The notes beneath the pieces were generated by a model. It saw nothing but the letters and a program-made list of their open reading frames with translations, was not told the DNA's origin and searched no databases. Shown piece by piece: positions 11,271-23,120 of a stretch of DNA of 64,000 nucleotides. Source of the DNA: Tragulus kanchil. Taxonomy: Eukaryota > Chordata > Mammalia > Artiodactyla > Tragulidae. The position numbers were made by a program, and so were the translations under genes. The stretch spans positions 133,814,854 through 133,878,853 of the forward strand of contig JAIOJX010000031.1 in the NCBI GenBank assembly GCA_022376925.1. The letters are read 5' to 3'. Within the stretch, counting starts at the first letter, position 1; each line of letters begins with the position of its first letter.

Positions 11271-11780
11271 CCTTCCCCTGCCTTGCTGTTCCTTCTCACA
11301 GGAGCCACAGCAAGGGCTCTTGCCCTGTTTTCGCCTCCTGGTCTGCCTCCACGCCCGCAGCTGGTGCTGCCCAGGGGCATGGAGGGCTCCCTCCTCTTGG
11401 GAGCTGTGAACATGCCCCTGCTGTTATTAACTTGGCATATCTGACCCCAGACAAGCGGGCTTTTCCACTCCAGACACCAGTTATCCAGTCCTCCAGAGCC
11501 CTGGGGATGCCCCCAGCCACCCACAGCTTAGCTCCTTAACATGATAAAAAGGCACTCTTGGGACTCTGCAGGTTCTAGGCCTGAGGAGCTGTCTGGGACA
11601 AAGACCAACTGTTAAAACAAAAAGGCTTCAGAAACTCTGTTTCAGGAAATGGGGACAAAGATCAAATACATATTTTTCACTGTATCACAATAAGAAACTT
11701 TGTTTTCCATGCCAGGGGTTCCCTGGTAGCCTCACCATACCTGGATAATAACACAGCCGATATTTTTAAATTTCGGCTAG
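11271..11780. other. Unassigned stretch, no gene seen
   Basis: Moderately GC-rich sequence. An 89-codon minus frame at 11255-11524 has no domain I recognise. From 11438 onward it is repeated at 12524 and after by duplication D. Confidence 0.4.
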
Positions 11781-11784
11781 GACT

Positions 11785-12110
11785 TCCCCGGTAGTGCCGG
11801 GGGCGGGGGCGTGTGTGTAAAAATCTGCCTGCCAGTGCAGGAGACATGAGTTTGACCTCTGGTCCCGGAAGATTCCACTCGCTATGGAGCAACTAAGCCT
11901 GTGGGCCACAACTACTGAGCCCGCACTCCAGAGACTGGGAACCACAACTACGGAGCCAGCCTCTAAAGCCCATGCTCCCCAACAAGAGAAGCTTTCTCCA
12001 TGGGAAGTCTGAACATGGCAGGGAAGAGCAACCCTCGGTCACGGCGCCTAGAAAAAGCCTGGGCAAAGCCATGAAGACCAGCACAGCCAAAAATACACAA
12101 TTTTTAAAAG
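11785..12110 (+). mobile_element. tRNA-derived SINE (CHRL-like)
   Basis: Forward element with aggagacatgagtttgacc, gtgggccacaactactgagc and a tail near agccaaaaatacacaa. Second copy at about 12866-13190. Confidence 0.7.
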
Positions 12111-12149
12111 TTGCTAAGAAGGCAGATATTTAAAAAACAAAAGTATCGA

Positions 12150-12405
12150 GCTTCCCTCGTGGTCCAGTGGGTAAAGAGTCTGCCTTGCACTGTAGGGCAC
12201 TGGTTCAATCCCTGGCCCTGGAAGATCCCACGTGCCGTGAAGGGGCTGGACCGATGTGTCCAGTTACGAGCCAGCGCTCTGGAGCGCATGCACCCAGAGC
12301 CGGTGCTGTGCAATGAGAGAGGCCACTGCAATGGGAGGCCCACACAGGCCAAAGAACAAAGATGGATGAAAATAAATAAATGAAAGACCAATAAAAGTGG
12401 CCAAA
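12150..12405 (+). mobile_element. CHR-like SINE, full length
   Basis: Complete forward element from gcttccctcgtggtccagtg through gggaggcccacacaggcca to the ataaataaatgaaagacc tail. It is a useful reference for the truncated members at 916 and 37044. Second copy at 13230-13485. Confidence 0.85.
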
Positions 12406-13546
12406 AAACCTAGTGGAAAAAAAAAAAAAGTATCCTCAGGCTATAAGTCGATGTTCTAAATTGACCTGTCAGAGTCATTTATGTATTTTCCACACAGAAT
12501 AACTTTGCAAGGAAAAATGGCTTTATCTGACCCCAGACAAGCGGGCTTTTCCACTCCAGACACCAGTTATCCAGTCCTCCAGAGCCCTGGGGATGCCCCC
12601 AGCCACCCACAGCTTAGCTCCTTAACATGATAAAAAGGCACTCTTGGGACTCTGCAGGTTCTAGGCCTGAGGAGCTGTCTGGGACAAAGACCAACTGTTA
12701 AAACAAAAAGGCTTCAGAAACTCTGTTTCAGGAAATGGGGACAAAGATCAAATACATATTTTTCACTGTATCACAATAAGAAACTTTGTTTTCCATGCCA
12801 GGGGTTCCCTGGTAGCCTCACCATACCTGGATAATAACACAGCCGATATTTTTAAATTTCGGCTAGGACTTCAGTAGTGCCGGGGCGGGGCGTGTGTGTA
12901 AAATCTGCCTGCCAATGCAGGAGACATGAGTTTGACCTCTGGTCCCGGAAGATTCCACTCGCTATGGAGCAACTAAGCCTGTGGGCCACAACTACTGAGC
13001 CCGCACTCCAGAGACTGGGAACCACAACTACGGAGCCAGCCTCTAAAGCCCATGCTCCCCAACAAGAGAAGCTTTCTCCATGGGAAGTCTGAACATGGCA
13101 GGGAAGAGCAACCCTCGGTCACCGCGCCTAGAAAAAGCCTGGGCAAAGCCATGAAGACCAGCACAGCCAAAAATACACAATTTTAAAAAGTTGCTAAGAA
13201 GGCAGATATTTAAAAAACAAAAGTATCGAGCTTCCCTCGTGGTCCAGTGGGTAAAGAGTCTGCCTTGCACTGTAGGGCACTGGTTCAATCCCTGGCCCTG
13301 GAAGATCCCACGTGCCGTGAAGGGGCTGGACCGATGTGTCCAGTTACGAGCCAGCGCTCTGGAGCGCATGTGCCCAGAGCCGGTGCTGTGCAATGAGAGA
13401 GGCCACTGCAATGGGAGGCCCACACAGGCCAAAGAACAAAGATGGATGAAAATAAATAAATGAAAGACCAATAAAAGTGGCCAAAAAACCTAGTGGAAAA
13501 AAAAAAAAAGTATCCTCAGGCTATAAGTCGATGTTCTAAATTGACC

Positions 13547-13720
13547 TGTCAGAGTCATTTATGTATTTTCCACACAGAATAACTTTGCAAGGAAAAATGG
13601 CTTTATATTCTTCCCAATTCTAGGATAATCTATGTAGCCTTCTATCCTGGTACCTGTTAGAGTCATTGATTTATTTTAGGCACAAGATAACTTTTCAGGG
13701 AGGTGTGGCTTTATATTTGT
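13547..13720. repeat. Two diverged 70-bp units, period about 104 bp
   Basis: cctgtcagagtcatttatg followed by cagaataactttgcaagg and ggctttatattcttcc is echoed by cctgttagagtcattgattt, aagataacttttcagg and ggctttatatttgttcc. The divergence shows this is older than, and unlike, the near-identical 1.1-kb copies. Confidence 0.6.
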
Positions 13721-14025
13721 TCCAGATACCTGGTAAGATATTACAACTACATCAGCGAGGTTACAGGTCAGCAGCCCGTGATTTATCACAGGTTTCTTGA
13801 GCAGACTTACCTGCCTTTCAAAACCATGGGTCACGGCCTTCCATCAGCAGAACGTTTCACGACAAGCATACTAACCTACTTGTCCAGGACTAATAGCCAT
13901 TGTTTCAAGTTTATAATCCTCACAACTATTAAAAATTGTGTAAATGTGGTCAAGGTAATATCTTTCATGTTAGCAGATTTTGAAAAAAATGTGTGTGGGA
14001 CTCTAATTTTAATACATTGGGTGTG

Positions 14026-14628
14026 CCAATCATCATTGCAGTTCTCTGTATAGTAGCTAGAACATGGAAGCAACCTAGAAGTCCATCAATGAATGAATGG
14101 ATAAAAAAGCTCTGGTACATATACACAATGGAGTACTTCTCAGCTGTAAAAAGAAATGCAGAAGAATCAGTCGTAATAAGGTGGATGGATCTAGAACCTA
14201 TCGTAAAAAGTGAAGTAAGTCAAAAAGAGAAAGACAAGTACAGTATACTAGCACAAATATATGGAATCTAGTAAGATGGTAAGTATAACACATGCAGTGA
14301 AGCAATGGAAAAACAGACATAGAGAACAGCATATGGACATTGTGGGGAATGAACAGTGGGTGGGAGGCATAGAGGGAGTAACATGGAAACCTATACTATC
14401 ATATGTGAAAAAGATAACTATTGTCATCGCGCTGTGGGAATAGGGGATCCTGCAGGGGCGTGGTGCAACGGCCTGAAGGGGTGGGATGGGGGGGACTGGG
14501 ACGGGGGTGGAGGAGGAAGGGGGCCAGGGAGATACATATGACTACTCTGGAATTATACAAATCTGTAAACAAGAAAACTCTGTAAAAGTAAAAAGTAAAA
14601 ATAATTATTAAAAAAAAAAAAAAAAGGC
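14026..14628 (+). mobile_element. 5'-truncated L1 3' end with TSD
   Basis: Covers the end of ORF2 (about 80 codons, gctagaacatggaagcaacc) and the 3' UTR with an A tail at 14609-14625. TTGGGTGTG occurs at 14017-14025 and 14630-14638 as the target-site duplication. This is a dead, 5'-truncated copy. Confidence 0.85.
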
Positions 14629-14639
14629 TTTGGGTGTGT

Positions 14640-15150
14640 ACATAATGGCTCACCTTTCTTGTTCGCTCACTACCCAAAGACAAATGCCTAACTCAGGGCT
14701 CAGGCGGGTCAGCCTTTTCTTACAGGTAAATTGCTGCTTTGTGGGGAAAGAATCTGAAAAAGAATGGAAAGAGGACTCTGGTGTGTCTGTGAAGGTGTGT
14801 CTGAGGGAGAGGAATGTTTCAATGTGTAAAATGAGAAAAGCAGGTGGCCCTCTGTCATGGGTGATGAAGCCCTGATTAGACCAAGGCTGAGCAGGAAAGT
14901 ATTTCTTCTGCAAGACTACCTTTTAGCTGGGACATTGGAGAGTTTTTGTTTTTCCCCTATCTCTGGACTCAATAAAATGTTGGCTGTTCCTGGGTCTGGA
15001 ACCTGCCAGCCTTCAAACTGGAACTAGAGCCTCAGCCCTCCTACGTCTCCAGCTTGCTGAAGGCAGACCTCGGGACATGTCCATTTCCATAACTACATGA
15101 GCCAATTCCTTACAACTAAATCAGTCTCGATAGAGACGCAAGTAACCATG
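14640..15150. other. Unassigned stretch, no gene seen
   Basis: No clear repeat or exon. Overlapping 81- and 87-codon frames on opposite strands are shadows of each other without domain support. Confidence 0.4.
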
Positions 15151-15156
15151 CTAAGG

Positions 15157-15357
15157 GGCTTCCCTCGTGACTCGGTGGTAAAGAGTCCGCCTGTAATGCA
15201 GGAGACAGGGGTTCCATCCCTGGGTCAGGAAGATCCCCTGGAGAAGGAACTGGCAACCCACTCCAGGATTCTTGCCAGGAGAATCCCATGGACAGAGGAG
15301 CCTGGCGGCCTACGAGATTGCAAAGAGTTGGACAGGACAGAGCAGCTAAACAACAAC
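15157..15357 (+). mobile_element. Bov-A/Bov-tA SINE
   Basis: Forward, near full length: gggcttccctcgtgactcgg through ggcaacccactccaggattc to gagcagctaaacaacaac. Confidence 0.92.
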
Positions 15358-15539
15358 AGGAAACCACGCTTATTCTCATCCTGTGAGCTGTGTCGACTGG
15401 AGGAGCAACTTTTCCAAGTGTAAGGGGACAAGCTCCCAGATGAATTCATCTGCTTCCCAGAGCACCTTCAGCCCAAAGACCCGGGCTGTGTTCACTAGTT
15501 TCGCAGATGAGCCCTTCTTCCTTTTAAAGTGTGTCTCTG

Positions 15540-16102
15540 TTCATTGCAGCTCTCTATACAATAGCTAGAACATGGAAGGAACCTAGATGCCCATCAACGA
15601 ACGAATGGATCCAAAAGCTCTGGTACATATATACAATGGAATACTACACAGCTGTAAAGAGAAATGCAGAAGAATCAGCCCTAATGAGGTGGCTGGATCT
15701 AGAACGTATCATCAAAAGTGAAGTCAGTCAGAAAGAGAAGGACAAATACAGTATATTAACACATATATATGGAATCTAGTAGGACGGTGATGATGGCACA
15801 CGCAGTGAAGCGACGGAAAGACAGACATGGACAGTGGACATATGGACATTGTGGGGAAGGAACAGAAGGTGGGAGGCGTAAAGGAAGTAGCATGAAGGCC
15901 TGTACTATCTTAAGTGAAGAAAATAGCTCTAATCATTGCTCTGTGAGAAAGGGGGATCCTTCAGGGGTGCTGTGTGATGGTTGGGAGGGGTGGGAAGGGG
16001 GAGATATACATATGACTAATCTGGGAACATACATATCTGTAAACAACAAAACTCTGTAAAAGTTAAAACCAAATAAAGGTTTAAAAAATAAATAAAAAAA
16101 AT
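15540..16102 (+). mobile_element. 5'-truncated L1 3' end with 14-bp TSD
   Basis: ORF2 end plus 3' UTR, closely related to 14026-14628. AAAGTGTGTCTCTG stands before (15526-15539) and after (16103-16116) the element, so the insertion boundaries are exact. Confidence 0.92.
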
Positions 16103-16119
16103 AAAGTGTGTCTCTGCAT

Positions 16120-16784
16120 GCTTCCACAGCCACAGTTTAATGACCCTAAGAAGAACAGTGCCTCTCTTTTGACCTTTTCACTGTGTTCCAGGCATTCTTC
16201 CAAGTCTTTCAGAGCCTGAGCTCCTGGCTCTGGATGGGAGCTATGACTCTCCCGCTCACCATCTGGAATTTACAGTGTCTGGGCCCACACCCGCGGGGGA
16301 AGCTCTCGGAGATCTGATCAATGCATTTCTCAAGGGCACACGGACAGGGTCCGGGATTTTACAGTTGTACAAAAGAGGAAGTCATCTTGTTCTTGTTCTA
16401 TGGGTGCTGATGGGAGATAAGAGGCTCCTGGCAGGGAGAGAGCGAAGCTGTCAGCTCACAGCAGCAGCAGCAGGTGCACCCTGCTTACGACAGCTCTTCT
16501 GTCTCCCAATCCCGCCTGGGCAACACAGAGGGGTCCCCTGGGTTCTGCACATGCAATCCTTTGTGTCAGAGCTGAAGGACACTGAGCTTGGGGGACTCCA
16601 CCTCTTTTCAAGGAACCCTGTTCTTTGAAAGGAAACATTCCCTCATCCATAGAGGTTGCTTGGGGCAAACGCCACCCTAAGAAATGGCCAGGTAAAGAGT
16701 GGTAAGTCTTTGACACACCCAAAGACAACACACAGAGATGTTCGAGTCCACAACAGAATGTCCTCCGAACAACCTTGCCTTCCA
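16120..16784. other. Unassigned stretch, no gene seen
   Basis: Contains a CAG-rich spot (agcagcagcagcaggtgc near 16462) and a 117-codon plus frame at 16275-16628. Neither has recognisable domain or splice context. Confidence 0.4.
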
Positions 16785-16978
16785 TATGTGTGTGTGTGCT
16801 CCGTTGCATCCGACTCTGACCCCAGGGACTGTAGCCCGCCAGGCTCCTCTGTCCATGGGATTCTCTGGGCAAGAATACTGGAGTGGGTTGCCACTTCTTC
16901 CTCCAGGAGATCTTCCCTATCCGGGAATCAAACTCACATCTCCTGTGGATCCTTTACCACGGGGCCACCTGGGAAAGC
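16785..16978 (-). mobile_element. Bov-A/Bov-tA SINE, reverse
   Basis: Reverse element with ctgtagcccgccaggctcct and caagaatactggagtgggtt, ending gggccacctgggaaagc. Confidence 0.92.
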
Positions 16979-17189
16979 TGTTTTATGTTTCTTCATCATG
17001 GCATGTCTTCATTGATGTCCCCGGGCTATGCCTGTGCGCTCCTGTGGTTAATCAATAGCCTCCCCTTGTGGAAGAGAAGTCCCAGGACAGGGACCTTGTT
17101 TTCTTCATGGCTTTATCTGCAGAGCCCTTACAGGAAACAATAGACCATAAATATCGCTCTCCCATCCCCTCTCTGTCCCCTGCAGCCAT

Positions 17190-17490
17190 CCACCAGCATC
17201 TTTCCCGAAGATCCCAGAGCCCTTCCCACATCCGCTCTGGCCTCCTCACCCTGTGTCTTGCTCTCCGCTGTCTCTTCTCCACCCAGCAAGCGTCTCTCAA
17301 GCACAGGATCAGGTTATGTCATTTCCTGTTTCAAAGGCATCTGATCACTTCCCCTTCCTCTCTGAACCAAAGCCAGAGTCTTTACCGTGTTCTAGAAACG
17401 CCTTGGGTCATCTGGCCTCTGCCAAGTCAGGGGCTTCATTTCCTGCATCCTGGCCCATTGTCTCCAGTCCTCAATGCTAGCCTTGGGGCT
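17190..17490 (+). mobile_element. L2-like remnant
   Basis: Diverged mammalian L2 3' pattern (aaagccagagtctttaccg followed by gggtcatctggcc). The assignment is by pattern memory and needs a RepeatMasker check. Confidence 0.5.
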
Positions 17491-17524
17491 GTTTTTTATA
17501 TACTTAGGTGGTATCCATTCTAAG

Positions 17525-17693
17525 TAGGGCTGTTACACTGCCAGACTCTTCTGTCCATAGGATTTCCAAGGCAAGATACGGAAGCGGGTTGCCATTTCCT
17601 TCTCCAGGGGGTGTTCCCTCTAGGGGATGGAAGCCGCATCGCCTGCATTGGCAGGTGCATTCTTTGTCACTGAGCCACTGTGGATGTCCTTTT
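17525..17693 (-). mobile_element. Bov-A SINE (partial), host of a nested SINE
   Basis: Reverse Bov-A segment (ccatttccttctccaggggg). Its tRNA-head end is interrupted by the CHR-like element at 17694. Confidence 0.75.
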
Positions 17694-17983
17694 TTTATTT
17701 TTATTTTTTAATTTTTTTAAATCTTGGCCTCTTTTATTGGTTTTTTATTTATCCATTTTCATCCATATTTATTCTTTGACCAGTGTGGGCCTCCCATTGC
17801 TGTGGCCTCTCTCATTGCAGAGCGCCAGCTCCGGGCACATGCACTCTAGAGCGCTGGCTCATAATTGGACACACCGGTCCAGCCACTCCGCGGCTCGTGG
17901 GATCTCCCCAGGCCAGGGATCGAACTGATGCCCTTTGAACTGCAAGGAGGACTCTCTACCCACTGGACTACCAGGGAAGCCCT
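17694..17983 (-). mobile_element. CHR-like SINE with TSD
   Basis: Reverse element flanked by GTGGATGTCCTTTT (17680-17693) and GTGGACGTCCTTTT (17984-17997), a 14-bp duplication with one difference. Confidence 0.9.
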
Positions 17984-18315
17984 GTGGACGTCCTTTTAAG
18001 TAGAGTCCTCATGCTAATTCTTCCCTGTGTTTTGAATGGTCTTAGGATCTTTGGGGCGCTGGTGCCTGCCCGGTCAGTCGAAAGAGGGACTTCCCCCAGC
18101 CTTCAGCTCCCCGGATTCCTGCACATCCTTATATTTGTGGCACTTTTCATATTTGAAAGCGTGTTATTCATGTCTTTGCCTGTCTGTCTGTCTCCTTGGA
18201 ATGTAGCCCTGGATGGAGTGTGTCTTTTTCTTCTAGATTTATTGAGATATAATTAGCACACAGGACTGTACAGGGTCAAGGGGAGCAGCTTCATGATTTG
18301 ACTGACATACATCAT

Positions 18316-18512
18316 GGGCTTCCCTGGTGTTCAGATGGTAAAGAATCTGCCTTCCAGTGCTGGAGACCTGGGCCCAGAAGATCCCCTGGAAAAGGAAATG
18401 GCAACCCACTCCAGTATTCTTGCCTGAAGAATCCCAAGGACAGAGGAGCCTGGCGGGCTACAGCCCATGGGGTCTTGAAAGAGTTGGACACGACCGAGCG
18501 ACTTTACCTGAC
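18316..18512 (+). mobile_element. Bov-A/Bov-tA SINE
   Basis: Forward element: gggcttccctggtgttcaga through ggcaacccactccagtattc to ggacacgaccgagcgac. Second copy at 19399-19595. Confidence 0.92.
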
Positions 18513-18654
18513 TCCTTGGCATCGTGCAGTGACTCCCAGTTTTATCAGTGAACATCCATCATCCTCTGTAATACATGGTTGAAGAAATAGAAAACAGCTT
18601 TTTCCCTTTAGTGAGAGCCCTTACGATTTACTCCCTTAACAACTTTCTTTTTAT

Positions 18655-18870
18655 TTGTTTCACTTTTCTGGTTGTGTTGGGTCTTCGTTCAGGCACGTGG
18701 GATCTCTGTTGGGCCGTGTGGAATCTTTCATTGTGATACACGGACTCTCTAGTGGTGGCACATGGGCCCAGGAATTGCAGTGCCTGGGCTCAGTTGCCCT
18801 GTGACATGTGGGAGCTTAGTTCCCTGACCAGAGATCAAACCCACATCCCCTGCATTACAAGGCAGATTCT
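18655..18870 (-). mobile_element. tRNA-derived SINE, reverse
   Basis: Contains ttctggttgtgttgggtctt and an inverted promoter (ttccctgaccagagatcaa). In the second copy (19738-19954) it is visibly split by the next SINE and its tRNA head continues at 20343-20370. Confidence 0.7.
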
Positions 18871-19954
18871 TTTTGTTTTGTTTTTTGTTTTGTTTTTAAT
18901 TAATTTATCTATTTATTTTTGGCTATTCTGGGTTTTCACTGCTGCTGCAGGCTCCTCCCTAGTTGCAGGGAGTGGGGGCTCCTCTCTAGTGGAGGTGAGC
19001 AGGCTTCTTGCTGTGCTGACTTTTCTTGTTGTGGAACTCAGGCTCTAGGGCTCACAGGCTTCAGGAGTTGCAGCACAGGCTTAAGTAGAGTCCTCATGCT
19101 AATTCTTCCTGTGTTTTGAATGGTCTTAGGATCTTTGGGGCGCTGGTGCCTGCCCGGTCAGTCGAAGAGGGACTTCCCCCAGCCCTCAGCTCCCCGGATT
19201 CCTGCACATCCTTATATTTGTGGCACTTTTCATATTTGAAAGCGTGTTATTCATGTCTTTGCCTGTCTGTCTGTCTCCTTGGAATGTAGCCCTGGATGGA
19301 GTGTGTCTTTTTCTTCTAGATTTATTGAGATATAATTAGCACACAGGACTGTACAGGGTCAAGGGGAGCAGCTTCATGATTTGACTGACATACATCATGG
19401 GCTTCCCTGGTGTTCAGATGGTAAAGAATCTGCCTTCCAGTGCTGGAGACCTGGGCCCAGAAGATCCCCTGGAAAAGGAAATGGCAACCCACTCCAGTAT
19501 TCTTGCCTGAAGAATCCCAAGGACAGAGGAGCCTGGCGGGCTACAGCCCATGGGGTCTTGAAAGAGTTGGACACGACCGAGCGACTTTACCTGACTCCTT
19601 GGCATCGTGCAGTGACTCCCAGTTTTATCAGTGAACATCCATCATCCTCTGTAATACATGGTTGAAGAAATAGAAAACAGTTTTTTCCCTTTAGTGAGAG
19701 CCCTTACGATTTACTCCCTTAACAACTTTCTTTTTATTTGTTTCACTTTTCTGGTTGTGTTGGGTCTTCGTTCAGGCACGTGGGATCTCTGTTGGGCCGT
19801 GTGGAATCTTTCATTGTGATACACGGACTCTCTAGTGGTGGCACATGGGCCCAGAAATTGCAGTGCCTGGGCTCAGTTGCCCTGTAACATGTGGGAGCTT
19901 AGTTCCCTGACCAGAGATCAAACCCACATCCCCTGCATTACAAGGCAGATTCTT

Positions 19955-20328
19955 TTTGTTTTGTTTTTTGTTTTGTTTTTAATTAATTTATCTATTTATT
20001 TTTGGCTATTCTGGGTTTTCACTGCTGCTGCAGGCTCCTCCCTAGTTGCAGGGAGTGGGGGCTCCTCTCTAGTGGAGGTGAGCAGGCTTCTTGCTGTGCT
20101 GACTTTTCTTGTTGTGGAACTCAGGCTCTAGGGCTCACAGGCTTCAGGAGTTGCAGCACCTGGGCTCAATCGTTGCGGTTCTGAAGCTCTAGAGCACCGA
20201 CTCAAATAGTTGTGGCTCACGGGCTTCGTTGCTCTGCAGCATGTGGGATCTTCCTGGATCAGGGATCGAACTCATGTCTCCTGCATTGGCAGGCGAACTC
20301 TTTACCACTGAGCCACCAGGGAAGCCCG
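19955..20328 (-). mobile_element. tRNA-derived SINE (CHRL-like) with TSD
   Basis: Reverse element flanked by CAAGGCAGATTCTT (19941-19954) and CAAGACAGATTCTT (20329-20342). It sits inside the older SINE at 19738. The first copy at 18872-19076 is cut off by the junction. Confidence 0.85.
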
Positions 20329-20764
20329 CAAGACAGATTCTTAACTACTGAACCACCAAGGGCGGCCCTCCTAACAACTGCCACATAGAATATACAGCAG
20401 AGATAATTATATTTATCACACTGCTCATGGCACCCTGGAACTTGCTTATAAATGGAGATTTGTACCTTTGACACCCGTCACCCAGTTCCCCTCGCCCCAC
20501 CCCCACCTCTGGTAACCACACACCTGACCTCTTTTTTTTTTTCACCCCTGTTCTCCCCCCAACACCTGACCTCTTTTTCTCTGAGTTTGTTTTGAAGTAT
20601 AACTAACCTACAACACTATGTTAGTTCCTGTTATCCAACATAGTGTTTCGATATTTCTATACATTTCAAAATGATCACAGTAAGTCTGGTCACAATATGT
20701 TACCATACAAACAGTTGCTATCTAGATTCCCCACACCATATATTCCGCATCCATGACTCATTTC

Positions 20765-20878
20765 TTTTTGGCCGAGCCACTCGACAAGTGGGATTTTAGT
20801 TCCCCAACCAGGAATCCAACCCAGGCCCTCAGCAGTGAGAGTGTGGGGCCTTAACCACTGGACCATCGGGAATTCCCT
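20765..20878 (-). mobile_element. tRNA-derived SINE (SINE2/ART2-like), reverse
   Basis: Contains ttttggccgagccactcgac and an inverted head ccatcgggaattccc. Inserted in the antisense L1. Confidence 0.75.
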
Positions 20879-21234
20879 GGAATTTGTCCTTCTTATTCTC
20901 CTCCGTCTATGCCTTTCCAATCCTAGCCCTTTTCCCCTGGTTATCACCTGTGGAAGCTGTGTTCTCTGCATCTATAAGTCTGTTTCTGCTTTTGTTATCT
21001 GTTCATTCATTCTGTTTTCTTAGATTCCACATATAAGTGAAATGATTCAGTGTTGGTCTTTCTCCATCTGACTTAGCACAGTACCCTCTAGGTCCATCCA
21101 TGTCACAGGCAACATTTGCTCATTCTTTTTATGGCCGAGTAATATTCCATGGTGTACAGGATCGTGGCTGTCCAGTCCCTTGCACCTAAGACCATTATAC
21201 ACAGTCAGCAAATCATCACTAGAGGAAAGAACGT

Positions 21235-21435
21235 TGCACAGTCGCTTCGGTCGTGTCCGACTCGTTGCCACCCCCTTGGCTGTAGCCCATGAGGCTCCTG
21301 TGCCCATGGGATTCTCCAGGCAGAATTACTGGAGTGGGTTGCCATGTCCTCTTGCAGGGGATCTTCCCAACTCAGGGACGGAGCCCTCCTCTTCCTCGCC
21401 TGCATTGGCGGGTGGGTTCTCTAACACTGAGTGCA
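21235..21435 (-). mobile_element. Bov-A/Bov-tA SINE, reverse
   Basis: Reverse element: cacagtcgcttcggtcgtgt through ggctgtagcccatgaggctc to the head at ctctaacactgag. Confidence 0.9.
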
Positions 21436-21984
21436 TTTTCCATCACAGCCGCTAGAAGGTGCACTCGGCATGCCAGAGCCCTCACGGGGTCTCAGATTTA
21501 CATAGAAGACTTTGTCTCTTTTCTGTTAAGTTTCTGTCCCGAAACTGCCTGCGCCGATGCCTGCCCAGAAACAGACAGACAGCCACCACGGGGGTGAGGG
21601 CCCCGGGCCAGGACTGACTCTCACTCTCCAGTTTATCTGGGGAATGACACGTCATTCTGGAAACCTCCTAGGATCCTCATTCCAGGAGAGGAACTGGGTG
21701 TGGTGTCAGCCCTGGAGGAGCTCCCGGTCAGGGGTGGACGCAGCCTGACTCAGATCCCAGATCCCAGGGAGGGGCCGGGAGGACCCCAGTCTGGAGATAA
21801 CGGATTCCTTCCAGCTGCCTGCTTGGCCCGTCAGCAGTTACCGTTCTGTTATCGTTGTCTCCATCTTTGCAGTGAGGCTCAAGTTTTCTCCCTGGGGACA
21901 AGCTCGTTAAGTCTCCTTCCAGAATCTGGATGACAGAGAGCATCTGTCTTCATTCCCAATCATGAGGCTCCCAGCTGTGCTGCG
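21436..21984. other. Unassigned stretch, no gene seen
   Basis: Apparently single-copy, moderately GC-rich. Several overlapping frames of 60-90 codons but no exon signature that I can support. Confidence 0.4.
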
Positions 21985-22185
21985 TGCTTGGTCTCTAAGT
22001 CCTGTCTGAATCTTTGCCACCCCATGGACTGTAGCCCACCAGGCTCCTCTGTCCAGGGGATTCTCCAGGCAAGAATACTGGAGTGAGTTGCCACACCCTC
22101 CTGCAGGGGATCTTCCCCTCCCAGGGATCAAACCTGCCACTCCAGTGTCTCCTGTCCCGGCAGGCGGATTCTTTGCCTAAGGCTC
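21985..22185 (-). mobile_element. Bov-A/Bov-tA SINE, reverse
   Basis: Reverse element with ggactgtagcccaccaggct and ccaggcaagaatactggagt. Confidence 0.92.
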
Positions 22186-22229
22186 CCTGCTGGTCAGATG
22201 AACTTAGGTACCCAGCTTCTGGGAACTGT

Positions 22230-22570
22230 GGTGGTAGAGAAGACTCTTGAGAGTCCCTTGGACAGCAAGGAGATCAAACCAGTCCATCTTCAAGGAAATC
22301 AGCCATGAACACTCTTTGGAAGGACTGATGCAATACTTTGGGCACCTGATTCCAATGGCTGACTCACTGGAAAAGTCTCTGATCCTGGGAAGATTGAGGG
22401 CAGAAGGACAAGGGGGCGACAGAAGGTGAGATGGCTGGATGGCATCACCAACTCGATGGACATAAATTCAGGCAAACTCCAGGAGATGGTGAGGGACAGG
22501 GAGGTCTGGTGTGCTCCAGTTCACGGGGTCGAGAAGAGTCAGACACTACTTGGTGACTGAACAACAAAAA
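22230..22570 (+). mobile_element. BovB (LINE/RTE) 3' end
   Basis: Matches the BovB ORF end and 3' tail: agagtcccttggacagcaag, ctggatggcatcaccaactc, aactccaggagatggtgag, ending in acactacttggtgactgaa. BovB is an RTE retrotransposon abundant in ruminants and squamates. This copy is 5'-truncated and inactive. Confidence 0.9.
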
Positions 22571-22723
22571 CCCAGCTTCTGACTTGATAGTAAGTTACAT
22601 GGTAAACTGCAACAGACAAAGGACAAAATAGTGGCCATGGAAGAAAAAAGTTACAAATTGGTACCAACTTCCAGTTATAAAATAAGTCAGTCCTATAAAA
22701 TATGACACCCGTAAGGAGGTGTG

Positions 22724-22925
22724 GGGCTTCCCTGGTGGCTCAGTGGTAAAGAATCTGCCTGCCAAGCAGGAGACGTGGATTCTATCCCTGGATCAGGAAG
22801 ATGCCCTGGAGAAGGAAATGGCAACCCACTCCAGTATTCTTGCCTGGAGAATCCCGTAGCTCCTCTAAGCCTGCTGGGTCACAGTCCATGGGGTTGCAAA
22901 GAGTCGAACACGACTGAACAGTTAA
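22724..22925 (+). mobile_element. Bov-A/Bov-tA SINE
   Basis: Forward, nearly complete: gggcttccctggtggctcag to gagtcgaacacgactgaaca. Confidence 0.95.
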
Positions 22926-23013
22926 CTTCTTCACGTTCAAGATGCCAGTGTTGAGGCACTGTTCTAAATGTTTTCCTGAATTTGAGCCTCCTAATTAACA
23001 TGTAACTGCAAAG

Positions 23014-23120
23014 AGGAACTCCCCTGGGTTAAGACTCTGTGCTTCCCATGCAGGGGGTGCAGGTTCAATCCCTGGTTGGAGAACTAAGATCCCACAAGCC
23101 ACAAAACAACAACAGAAAGA
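23014..23120 (+). mobile_element. tRNA-derived SINE
   Basis: Forward element: gaactcccctgggttaagac, promoter gtgcaggttcaatccctgg, A-rich end. Second copy at 24108-24214. Confidence 0.75.

Larger units (their letters stand above)
11438..13603. repeat. Tandem duplication D (about 1083 bp)
   Basis: 11438-12523 recurs at 12524-13603. The early part of copy 2 is missing bases (ggacttcagtagtgccgg versus ggacttccccggtagtgcc, and shortened G runs), whereas the far end matches. Confidence 0.95.
17996..20159. repeat. Tandem duplication E (about 1083 bp)
   Basis: 17996-19076 recurs at 19079-20159. Copy 2 begins with losses (cttcctgtg for cttccctgtg, tcgaagaggg for tcgaaagaggg). Copy 1 stops within a SINE at cagcac. 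Confidence 0.95.
18225..21180 (-). mobile_element. Old L1 3' region, reverse, with several nested SINEs
   Basis: Antisense L1 blocks (ttattgagatataattagca; tgaagtataactaacctaca; gtaatattccatggtgtac) are separated by SINE insertions at 18316, 18655, 19955 and 20765. Part is counted twice because of duplication E. Confidence 0.7.
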
